Of a stretch of DNA of 64,000 nt, positions 27,028 through 34,448 are shown in pieces; position 1 is the stretch's first letter; the number at the start of each line of letters is the position of its first letter. The notes below the pieces were generated by a model. That model made no database searches and had not been told where the DNA came from. It saw nothing but the letters and a program-made list of their open reading frames with translations. The stretch spans positions 23,951-87,950 of the forward strand of contig JASSUL010000009.1 in assembly GCA_031963005.1 (NCBI GenBank), given 5' to 3'. Origin of the DNA: JASSUD01 sp031963005. Its GTDB lineage: Bacteria > Pseudomonadota > Gammaproteobacteria > Burkholderiales > Burkholderiaceae. The position numbers and the translations under genes are program-made.

Positions 27028-27425
27028 ATGGATTTTCATTTAAAAGTTTAACCATAATGAGCAGTAGAATGATTGGATCAGAAAGCGTAGATCTATATTT
27101 TTATAAATATCATCTAAATATCTCTTGATATAAGCAAAGTGTGATAATTTTTGTTTGATCATGGTGATCTAAAAAGGCTATTAAGAGATATTAAAGAAGT
27201 AGTGTAGACCCTATTAATATCTGAGGATACACAGCTTGAGCTGATTATTTTGAGGAGGTATAAAAACCAAATGCCGATGTTTTTTTATTCCATTTTTCAA
27301 GCATTAAAAGCCAGGTGAAATACAGTGTTTTGAGGGAGATTGTTCTGAAAAAATAATATAGAATATTCTGTTGTATCGCAGAAAGAGCTTGCGGCATTGC
27401 ATAGTATATTTATAAGGACAAAAAT

Positions 27426-28028
27426 ATGAACCCATCACCGGTAGAAAGCGGCGCTATCTACGTTGCGCAGCGGCCATCTGTGCATAATTCAGCGGCCACC
27501 GATACAAATAATAAACAGTACTCTATAGAGAAGGAGACGATGGGAGAGTCTCTTCTGGATGACATGAAAGCATTTATGAGAACGGTGCTAGGCGTAAGTA
27601 CTATTCTAGTATGTTGTTGTTCTATAGTGCTGAGCAAGGTGATTGTGGGGATTGCGGTGATTGCAACGCTGATTGCTCTTTATAAGTATACTTTATTGAC
27701 TTTAGTAATATTACCTCCCATTTTGATAGCCTCTAAGCCAATTTGGAATGGAAGTTTATACAATTTCTTATTCGATTCATTATTCAATTCGTCGAATAGC
27801 ATAGAGTGGTTAGAACCTAGCGACAAGAGGAGATATAATAACCTTGTAGAAGCACTAAATTACAATAAATCTGAGCGCATACGCATTCGGCAAGAGCACT
27901 CTCAGAATGAAAAACAAATAAGTGAATGTTTACGGAAGTTGCAGCCCTTAGCTAACAAAATACACAGACTACAGGCAGAGGCGTCGACACAGGGAATTGG
28001 TAATCCGACCGTGCCTTTGACTGCCTAG
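27426..28028 (+). CDS. Small membrane protein, array paralogue 3
   Basis: 200 aa with the same plan: YSIEKETMGESLLDDMKA, a ~60-residue hydrophobic region (two membrane spans), PIWNGSLYNFLFDSLFNS, IEWLEPSDKRRYNNLVEAL, then a charged tail ending in the same GIGNPTVPLTA as paralogue 4. Preceded by TATTTATAAGGACAAAAAT. No recognised function. Confidence 0.65.
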   Translation: MNPSPVESGAIYVAQRPSVHNSAATDTNNKQYSIEKETMGESLLDDMKAFMRTVLGVSTILVCCCSIVLSKVIVGIAVIATLIALYKYTLLTLVILPPILIASKPIWNGSLYNFLFDSLFNSSNSIEWLEPSDKRRYNNLVEALNYNKSERIRIRQEHSQNEKQISECLRKLQPLANKIHRLQAEASTQGIGNPTVPLTA

Positions 28029-28072
28029 GTTAAACGCTTTTACTACCATCCCCAATTTAATGAATTACTAAT

Positions 28073-28117
28073 GCCCCCTTAAACGCATTCATTTGTATTT
28101 TGAGGGGGATTTTTTTG
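28073..28117 (+). terminator. Array terminator 3
   Basis: GCCCCCTT / GAGGGGGA stem with T7. Its reverse strand encodes the end of a truncated copy of the 29318-30076 protein. Confidence 0.85.
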
Positions 28118-28267
28118 GGGTTTTTCTTTATGGAGTCCTGCTAGGATAAGCAGTGAAATTGCAGGAATTGCTGTGAAAAGAAAGGCTTTCCATGCAGAGT
28201 CATCCTGTGCGGGCGGATGGATTTTTCGAATAATGGGCTCTACAAGCGTGGTAATTGCAAAAGGCAA
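28079..28267 (-). pseudogene. Truncated copy of the serine-rich membrane protein
   Basis: 62 codons that match the C-terminal 60 residues of the protein at 29318-30076 (IIRKIHPPAQDDSAWKAFLF and LLILAGLHKEKPQKNPPQN). The N-terminal two-thirds is missing and the upstream side runs into the DUF2800 fragment. It is a by-product of the tandem duplication. Confidence 0.8.
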
Positions 28268-28284
28268 GCTCAGATAAAGGCATA

Positions 28285-28350
28285 GAGCTCAGGCTGAGCA
28301 AGCGATAGAAAATGTATCAGGTGCTTCTTTATCTGCGCATGCGACACCTG
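28285..28350 (+). pseudogene. Fragment of the DUF2800 gene 3' end
   Basis: About 65 bp resembling 24869-24942: the coding of QAVENM..LSAYATPGEKQ recurs as Q-A-I-E-N-V..LSAHATPGDKQ. Weaker similarity to the post-gene region continues for ~100 bp. It marks the left boundary of a duplicated unit. Confidence 0.7.
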
Positions 28351-28625
28351 GTGATAAACAATTTATTCCAAATAAGGATTGGAAAATGGGTGCCAGATTT
28401 GCCCCTGTTAAATCAATATCGTTATGTATTTAGATGTTGCTTATTAGATAGATTGTCCAGCTGAAAAAATCCCTATCTCTAATTATTCTTAAATATATTC
28501 ATCCGCCTCTTGATAAAGTGAAATACGGTGTTCAGAGGAGGTATTTTTCTGAAAAAAATAATGTAGTATGACCTGCTATATGGGAGAAAACGTATTCTAC
28601 ATAGTGTATACAAGGCAAATATAGA

Positions 28626-29267
28626 ATGGAACCGATACAGAGCACCCCTAGCAATCCTCCTCAGCAGCCTTTTATTGCACCTCCTGCAATTAAAGTAGGG
28701 GTTAACAATGTAAGTATGACTATAAATGATACGCAGTACCGTGTAGTGGAGGAGACGATGGGAGAGGCCTTTTGGAATGACATCAAAGCCCTCATTACAG
28801 CAACGCTACATATCAGTGCTTTTTTGTTAAATATTGGTACTATTGTAGTGCTGTGTACGATGGCTTATATAGCTGCCGTAGTTGCGTTAGTTGCGATTAT
28901 TGTTTCTCCTATTAAGTATGGTTTATTGGCCTTAGTGGCATCACCCTTTATCTGGATAGCATCTAAGCCAAGTTGGATAGCATTTGTGCAAATTTGGAAT
29001 TTGAGCTTATACAATTCCCTCAGCAATTGCTTGGACACCGTAGAGTGGTTAAAACCTACTGAAAAGCGGCAATATAATAACCTTGTAGAAGGCTTGAATC
29101 GCCATAGATCTGATTTCTCTTCTCATTGGGATAGAGTACGTTTGAATGCAACCAAAATAGATAAATGTTTACAGAAGTTGCAGCCATTCACTGACAAAAC
29201 GCATAAGCTACAGGCAGAGGCGTCGGCACAGGGGATTGATAATCCGACTGTGCCTTTAGCCACCTAG
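28626..29267 (+). CDS. Small membrane protein, array paralogue 4
   Basis: 213 aa: Pro-rich N-terminus, YRVVEETMGEAFWNDIKA, a longer hydrophobic segment (residues ~60-125), QIWNLSLYNSLSNCLDTVEW, LKPTEKRQYNNLVEGL, and a C-terminal stretch nearly identical to paralogue 3 (LQPFTDKTHKLQAEASAQG). It is the most recent duplicate by this similarity. Function unknown. Confidence 0.65.
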   Translation: MEPIQSTPSNPPQQPFIAPPAIKVGVNNVSMTINDTQYRVVEETMGEAFWNDIKALITATLHISAFLLNIGTIVVLCTMAYIAAVVALVAIIVSPIKYGLLALVASPFIWIASKPSWIAFVQIWNLSLYNSLSNCLDTVEWLKPTEKRQYNNLVEGLNRHRSDFSSHWDRVRLNATKIDKCLQKLQPFTDKTHKLQAEASAQGIDNPTVPLAT

Positions 29268-29312
29268 GTTAAGCGCTTTTACTACTATCCCCAATTTAAT
29301 GAATTACTAATG

Positions 29313-29356
29313 CCCCCTTAAACGCATTCATTTGCATTTTGAGGGGGATTTTTTTT
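29313..29356. terminator. Array terminator 4, shared with a convergent gene
   Basis: GCCCCCTT / GAGGGGGA stem with T8 on the plus strand. The last ~13 codons of the minus-strand gene that ends at 29318 lie within this hairpin. Confidence 0.85.
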
Positions 29357-30076
29357 GGGTTTTTCTTCATAGAGTCCTGCTAGGATAAGCAGTGAAATTG
29401 CAGGAATTGCTGTGAAAAGCCAGGCTTTTAATGGGGAATCGGTTTGTGCTGGAGGGTGGATTTTTTGAATAATGGGCTGTGCGAGCATGGCAAGCCCAAA
29501 AGGTAAGCTCAGATAAAAGCATATAGTGCTGACCGTGTTATTTTCAGCAAATAGACGAATAGGCGCTTTTGATTTTGTAGCGATTTCTATGATGGAACTA
29601 GCGCGAGAGGTATCCGTGCTATGACTCTGTCGGCTAGAAGAGGCGCTCGAAATACTTCCATATATTGACGGCGTATGCATATTGGAGATATTCCCTTGTG
29701 CTGTAATTGAATCGTGAGCTGGGTTATTGGGTGTCGATATCTCTATTTCCGTCCAGGTGTTGTCCGGCGTCACTTCAGTAAGATGTTGTTCAGCACGGCG
29801 CCCTGTTTTTAAATGCTGCGTATTTTCTTGCAAAGAAGAAAAATATGAACGCTCGGGAAGACGAGGGGTATCCGTGTCTCTGGTCTTTCGCCGGTCTTGA
29901 GTGGCCCGAGCTGCAGCATCGATCAGTGGGAACATCTCTATATCTTGAGAAGTAATGCCTGAATGACTCTCGGTTCGAAAATGGCTTGATCGAACTGGTA
30001 GTGGTCTAAGAAGGCTGTTAGAAAATATAAGAGAGGATATAGATGGCTTATGAGCGGTTGTGATGGTGTAGGTCAT
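29318..30076 (-). CDS. Serine/threonine-rich protein with two C-terminal membrane spans
   Basis: 252 aa from MTYTITTAHKPS, preceded by GGAAGGGACA; the frame extends 15 codons further upstream. Residues 1-~165 are hydrophilic, disordered-looking and rich in Ser, Thr, Arg and Gln. The C-terminal third has two hydrophobic spans (TICFYLSLPFGLAMLAQPII and WLFTAIPAISLLILAGLY) and a basic tail. There is no signal peptide and no known domain. The layout recalls secreted or host-directed membrane proteins, but nothing proves it. It converges on paralogue 4. Confidence 0.6.
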   Translation of the reverse strand: MTYTITTAHKPSISSLIFSNSLLRPLPVRSSHFRTESHSGITSQDIEMFPLIDAAARATQDRRKTRDTDTPRLPERSYFSSLQENTQHLKTGRRAEQHLTEVTPDNTWTEIEISTPNNPAHDSITAQGNISNMHTPSIYGSISSASSSRQSHSTDTSRASSIIEIATKSKAPIRLFAENNTVSTICFYLSLPFGLAMLAQPIIQKIHPPAQTDSPLKAWLFTAIPAISLLILAGLYEEKPKKNPPQNANECV

Positions 30077-30121
30077 TGTCCCTTCCTTATATAAAATGAT
30101 GGGGTGACTAAAGAATCCCAT

Positions 30122-30585
30122 GTAAAAAAGCGCAGATTTTCCCGAGTGCGGCGTAGTACATATTGAGAAAAAATCCCTTTTCTTCGCATATTTACTTTAG
30201 GATTAGATAAAAAATTTTGAAAAAAGTAATATAAAACGAAATTGATTTACTTTATTTTTGCTAATAGATAGTATTTTTTATATGCGATATTGAAAATAGC
30301 TCTATATATTAAAGCAGTGTCAGAAAAGAGAGAAACGCTTTTCTGTTAAGCAATATCCTGCTTTTACTTCAGAGCGCATATTGTTTTTTATATTAATGAT
30401 CTATAGATTTTCAATTCCAATATTGGAAATCACATTAAAACTCTGTGTATGTCAGATATCTTTAGAAAATATCTATAATTTCTCCACTTATTGAATACAT
30501 TTTATTCTCAATTTTTATCTATAGAATATAAATTTATCTCAAATAGTTGTCTTCATTGGTGGAAGTGTATTGCAGAATCTGGCAC
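30122..30585. other. AT-rich intergenic stretch
   Basis: About 460 bp, very AT-rich, with no ORF or structured element recognised. It separates divergent genes and should contain both promoters. Confidence 0.5.
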
Positions 30586-31038
30586 ATGCCCTCTGCACAA
30601 GAAAAAACCGCTTTTGCGCAGCGCTTACAAATTGCGATGAATCAATTCGCATCGAAGCAGCTAGCCTCTAATCCCAATGGTAGACCTATTAAAGGTGGAG
30701 CCGATTTGGCTCGCCAATTTAATTTGAAACATCCTGGCGAATCTGGAGTATCTGTTCAAGCTGTCCATAAATGGCTTAATGGGTATGCGATTCCCCGAGG
30801 CGATAAAATTAAGACCTTGGCAACTTGGTTAGGCGTCAGTGAGCACTGGTTGCATTATGGCCCGCCTCCGGAAACCCCCGTGAGTGCTAAGAGGACGCGT
30901 TCCGAGATGCAAGAGGAGTACACCCCCTCTCCGCAAATATTAGTGTTGGCGAATCGGATTAAGGCTTTACCAGAGCATCAACGCTATTTGGTCGAGCAGT
31001 TAGTGGGTGAGTTTTACGGTAAGTTGCCTAACTATTAG
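30586..31038 (+). CDS. Helix-turn-helix transcriptional regulator
   Basis: 150 aa from MPSAQEKTAF. The region GGADLARQFNLKHPGESGVS, VQAVHKWLNGYAIPRGDKI and LATWLGVSEHWLHYG is a Cro/CI-type HTH as found in phage repressor-like proteins of Burkholderia. The C-terminus (ILVLANRIKALPEHQRYLVE) is short, with no peptidase domain. It occupies the place where mnmE normally follows yidC. Its targets are unknown. Confidence 0.8.
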   Translation: MPSAQEKTAFAQRLQIAMNQFASKQLASNPNGRPIKGGADLARQFNLKHPGESGVSVQAVHKWLNGYAIPRGDKIKTLATWLGVSEHWLHYGPPPETPVSAKRTRSEMQEEYTPSPQILVLANRIKALPEHQRYLVEQLVGEFYGKLPNY

Positions 31039-31089
31039 CGACGCATACAGCGCGAGCTTTAAGGGCAAGATCGCATCAGGCGACCAAAT

Positions 31090-31138
31090 AAAAAAGGCGC
31101 CATGCAGAAAAATTTTCTTTCTGCATGGCGCCTTTTTA
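31090..31138. terminator. Strong bidirectional terminator
   Basis: A stem of about 20 bp (AAAAAGGCGCCATGCAGAAA and its complement) lies between the HTH gene and the convergent yidC, with T-runs on both strands. Confidence 0.93.
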
Positions 31139-31156
31139 TTGAGTGCTACCCAAGGT

Positions 31157-32842
31157 TTAAGCCTGTATCTGATCCTTAGATGCAGGGCTTAGGCGTTTAG
31201 TGATATACCACTGTTGTGCAATGGATAAGAGATTATTGACGACGTAGTACAGTACCAATCCGGCCGGAAAGAAGAAAAACATCACCGAAAACGCGATGGG
31301 CATAATGACCATGAGCTTGGCCTGCAATGGGTCGGGAGGCGTGGGGTTGAGTTTGGTTTGCACAAACATCGACACCGCCATTAAAACCGGCAGGATGAAA
31401 TAGGGATCTTGGCGAGAGAGATCATGAATCCAACCTAGCCAAGGTGCGCCGCGCATCTCTACCGAAGAAAGCAATACCCAGTACAGCGAAATAAAGACTG
31501 GAATTTGAATCAAAATCGGGAGGCAGCCACCAAAAGGATTGACCTTTTCCGTTTTATAGAGCTGCATCAGCTCGGTATTTAGTTTCTGGGGATTTTCTTT
31601 ATGACGTGCGCGTAACGCCTGCATACGTGGCATGAGTTCTTTCATGCGTGCCATCGAACGGTAGCTCGCTGCAGACAAGGGGAAGAAGGCCGCTTTGATG
31701 AGAACGGTAAGCCCTACAATCGCCCAACCCCAGTTTCCTAGATAGCCATAGATTTTTTCTAGCAACCAGAAGAGCGGTTTGGCAATGAGCGTGACCCAGC
31801 CGTAATCCTTCATCAGCTCTAAACCGGGCGCGATGCTTTCTAGCATTTTTTCTTCTTGGGGGCCGGCAAAAAGCTGTGCAGAAACGACTTCCGTGGCATT
31901 GGGTTCCAATATGGGTAAAGGAATTTTCATCCCTATCCGATAGAGGGTGGGCTGGGGTTTATCGACATAGACAGTCCGCGTAGTATCTGCTCGAGGAATC
32001 CAGGCGGAGGCAAAATGATGCTGCACCATCGCGACCCAACCGTTATCTGCCTGCGGCACAAACTGCGCTTTTTGTTTATCAATATCGCTAAAGCTGATTT
32101 TTTGGAAATGTTCTTGGTTGCTATACATCGCAGGGCCGATAAACGTCTGCGAAAAGCGGGGGGTTTCGACGGCAGTGTTATCGCGTACGAGTTCTAAATA
32201 GAGTGCAGGCTGTGTCGGTGTAGAGCGCTTATTGATGACGGTATGTCGTACTTCGATGACATAACTGCCCCGAGTAAAAATAAAGCTTTTGATGAGCTGA
32301 ATGCCATCTTTTATCGCGGAGGTGAATTGAATTTCAAGCGTTTTTTGTTCTGGTGCGAGCGTGCGGGGTCCAGGTAGGGCTGTGAACACATCATTATGGT
32401 TCGGAAAAGCACCGCCGATAAGTCCACTACGAGCCAGATAGATATGATCTGGGCTTTGATCAAAAAGGGTGATGCTGGGGTGTGTATCCGTAGAAGAGGG
32501 ATGCGAACCTGCATGAACTTGTTTTAAATCCAAATGCGATAACACCGCGCCACGGAGATTGAAGTGAACTTTGTACACATCGGTATCTAGTTCAACAGTG
32601 CCTGTAGGCATCAAATGTTTGGGTTCGGCGGTAGCGACCTCAGAGGATAAGGACAAGTCGTCAGAGGATGGGACATCACTACGGGCCTTATCCTTATCGC
32701 GCTGTGTATTAGGGCTGGTGCTATGCTGTGCGGTATCTGGAAAGAAAAGGGAAGAGCGTCCCTGATGCTGCTGCCACCTTTCCAGCAACATCACCAGGGA
32801 AGTAATCAGCAAAATCCATAAAATGGAACGTTTAACTGGCAT
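31157..32842 (-). CDS. yidC: Membrane protein insertase YidC
   Basis: Inserts and folds inner-membrane proteins with or without SecYEG. From MPVKRSILWILLITSLVMLL there is the first span, a large periplasmic domain (residues ~60-340), then the conserved five-span core (GNWGWAIVGLTVLIKAAFFP; KVNPFGGCLPILIQIPVFIS; QQWYITKRL). About 561 aa is typical of Gram-negative YidC. The frame continues 17 codons further upstream without homology. It sits in the rpmH-rnpA-yidD-yidC cluster. Confidence 0.96.
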   Translation of the reverse strand: MPVKRSILWILLITSLVMLLERWQQHQGRSSLFFPDTAQHSTSPNTQRDKDKARSDVPSSDDLSLSSEVATAEPKHLMPTGTVELDTDVYKVHFNLRGAVLSHLDLKQVHAGSHPSSTDTHPSITLFDQSPDHIYLARSGLIGGAFPNHNDVFTALPGPRTLAPEQKTLEIQFTSAIKDGIQLIKSFIFTRGSYVIEVRHTVINKRSTPTQPALYLELVRDNTAVETPRFSQTFIGPAMYSNQEHFQKISFSDIDKQKAQFVPQADNGWVAMVQHHFASAWIPRADTTRTVYVDKPQPTLYRIGMKIPLPILEPNATEVVSAQLFAGPQEEKMLESIAPGLELMKDYGWVTLIAKPLFWLLEKIYGYLGNWGWAIVGLTVLIKAAFFPLSAASYRSMARMKELMPRMQALRARHKENPQKLNTELMQLYKTEKVNPFGGCLPILIQIPVFISLYWVLLSSVEMRGAPWLGWIHDLSRQDPYFILPVLMAVSMFVQTKLNPTPPDPLQAKLMVIMPIAFSVMFFFFPAGLVLYYVVNNLLSIAQQWYITKRLSPASKDQIQA

Positions 32843-32946
32843 AAAAATCTCTAAAAGAGCGGCGTAGAGTGGATAAGGGGGAGGAGAAGGCATGCATGGA
32901 GGTCAATACCATACCTTCAGCAGGCAAACGGATAGAAACGCCTATA

Positions 32947-33192
32947 TCACATGGAGGGAGGACTTTTGCGTATTGTGGCTGTGTCAGGAACCAGATCGAT
33001 GCCTCCTTGTGAAAAAGGATGGCAGCGGCAGAGTCGGCGCGCAGCAAGCAAGACACCTCGACAGACGCCATGCAGCGAAATGGCTTCATGAGCGTATGCT
33101 GAGCAAGAAGGGTAAAAGCGGCAACGCTGCCCTAAATAAGGGCTGATGATCCCTTGATAAAGCCGCAGCAAAGCAAGAAGAAGCGTTTGCAT
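32947..33192 (-). CDS. yidD: Membrane protein insertion efficiency factor YidD
   Basis: 81 aa with the YidD core LLRLYQGIISPYLGQRCRFY and PSCSAYAHEAI, including its conserved cysteines. It is an amphipathic inner-membrane-associated protein that aids YidC/SecYEG insertion. It lies between rnpA and yidC, but a ~170-bp hairpin-rich insertion now separates it from rnpA. Confidence 0.95.
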   Translation of the reverse strand: MQTLLLALLRLYQGIISPYLGQRCRFYPSCSAYAHEAISLHGVCRGVLLAARRLCRCHPFSQGGIDLVPDTATIRKSPPSM

Positions 33193-33263
33193 AGTACTAA
33201 ACAGGTTCTGAGAACCTATTCAAAGTCTCCCAAAAGGGTGATTTTGGAGGGGAGTGGTTAGTT

Positions 33264-33339
33264 TGTTGGGGTTCGTCCCTCACCACCAACCTACAAAATT
33301 GGCAAAAATGTAGGTTGGGGTGAGGAACGAACCCCAACA
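33264..33339. repeat. Long inverted repeat between rnpA and yidD
   Basis: Arms of about 31 bp (TGTTGGGGTTCGT... and ...ACGAACCCCAACA), nearly perfect, around a 14-nt loop. The outer part shares GTTGGGGT/ACCCCAAC with family 2, and the flanks carry ACTAAACAGGTTCT as seen beside other repeats. No coding function. Confidence 0.8.
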
Positions 33340-33363
33340 TCTGCACCAGCAGAGCTCCTATCT

Positions 33364-33798
33364 TCATTTAGATAAGGCCGGTTGCTGTACACGCTCTAGC
33401 AGTTGAAGTATTTCTTCGCGACACGCTTTTTTCAGCGTAGGAGATGATGCGCTTATAAACTGTTTTTTATCAAAGCGGGTATGCAATCGGATGAGCACAT
33501 CCCACCCAAAAAGCGTAGTACGCTGTAACCGGAATATATCCCGTGCTACATGGCGGACCGTGCTTCGGGTGACAGAACGGGGCGCTTGCTTGCGTCCCAT
33601 TACAAAACCCAGGCGCGCAGATTCCCCCGTGCGTCGGCCATACAGCACAAAATGCGGGCTACGTGCGCGAGGCCGTAAACGAAACAGTGCAGAAAAATCA
33701 CTAGCGTTTAAAAGCCTGGCAGTTCTGGGAAATGCAGTATCTTCCAAAAGGGCCCCTATTTGCGATCGTGCGGTGCTCAGGATCCTCACTGTACTCAA
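33364..33798 (-). CDS. rnpA: Ribonuclease P protein component
   Basis: Protein subunit of RNase P for tRNA 5' maturation. The family core is clear: AFPRTARLLNASDFSALF, RLGFVMGRKQAPRSVTRSTVRHVARDIFR. Up to residue ~20 the reading frame (MSTVRILSTARSQIGALLED) is encoded by the family-1 palindromic repeat, and no ATG, GTG or TTG occurs in frame between the repeat end and the core. Translation must therefore start inside the repeat: TTG at 33798, GTG three codons later, or TTG at 33747. Length up to 144 aa. Confidence 0.93.
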   Translation of the reverse strand: MSTVRILSTARSQIGALLEDTAFPRTARLLNASDFSALFRLRPRARSPHFVLYGRRTGESARLGFVMGRKQAPRSVTRSTVRHVARDIFRLQRTTLFGWDVLIRLHTRFDKKQFISASSPTLKKACREEILQLLERVQQPALSK

Positions 33799-33856
33799 GT
33801 ACAGTTCAGGTCCTTGCGCTCCTGCTCCCCCAAATAGGAACCCTTTTGGAAGATAC
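33737..33856 (+). repeat. Palindromic repeat, family 1, copy 3, across the rnpA start
   Basis: 120 bp with 26-bp terminal inverted repeats (GTATCTTCCAAAAGGG at the left, CCCTTTTGGAAGATAC at the right; one or two mismatches). The core, with GTGCTCAGGATCCTCACTG and CTGTACTCAAGTACAG, matches copy 2, but the terminal ~15 bp differ (GTATCTTCC instead of GTCTACAATTG). Confidence 0.88.
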
Positions 33857-33895
33857 TAAACAGGTTTACGCGTTTCATCGCCGTAAAAAGAGAAA

Positions 33896-34030
33896 TTAAA
33901 CGGTTAAGCGTTTGCGGCCTTTAGCGCGACGTGCATTCAAAATATTGCGACCACTGGCCGTTCTCATACGGATACGAAAGCCGTGCGTGCGCTTGCGACG
34001 GATGACCGAAGGTTGATAAGTACGTTTCAT
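33896..34030 (-). CDS. rpmH: 50S ribosomal protein L34
   Basis: 44 codons encoding MKRTYQPSVIRRKRTHGF... ending GRKRLTV, an unmistakable full-length L34. It is first in the rpmH-rnpA-yidD-yidC cluster and divergent from dnaA. Distance to the rnpA start has grown to ~98 bp because of the inserted palindromic repeat. Confidence 0.98.
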   Translation of the reverse strand: MKRTYQPSVIRRKRTHGFRIRMRTASGRNILNARRAKGRKRLTV

Positions 34031-34448
34031 TCAAATTCCTAACGAGTAACAAAGTAAAAGTCGGCGTGCTGCTTACGAATAGGCGCTAGCGCACGCATAG
34101 GGGTAGTACGTATAAGATGCCACAAGGCATCATTATAAGGCCATGCTGTTTTTGTCGTGGAGAATATGTATTTTTATGCTGAATTTGGTGTTCAGAATGG
34201 GCAGAATGACAAAAGTGCGGCATTTAATCGAGTTTTCTTGTAGGCGTCAAGATTACAAGGCGCCATGACCTATGAAATGGCGGTAGAATCGCTTATTTTT
34301 TCTGATCAACTGTTCAGAGTATCTGAAAGCTGCGCATGAGAGCTTGTCTAGTATTTCCCAAAAGTGCCCTTTTTGGAAAATACGAAACAGACTCTTAGGC
34401 CGTTGGGCGGGAACAGTTGGGTAGTTTGGCGGAGTAACGTTTTTTGCT
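34031..34448. other. rpmH-dnaA intergenic region without consensus DnaA boxes
   Basis: This is the usual oriC location in Burkholderia. I find no TTATCCACA or one-mismatch cluster here. A small inverted repeat (GTATTTCCCAAAA / TTTTGGAAAATAC, 34351-34383) looks like a collapsed family-1 end pair. Confidence 0.6.

Noticed and set aside
34031..34448. oriC between rpmH and dnaA
   Set aside because: Expected from Burkholderia, but no consensus DnaA box or clear box cluster was found, so I did not annotate an origin here.
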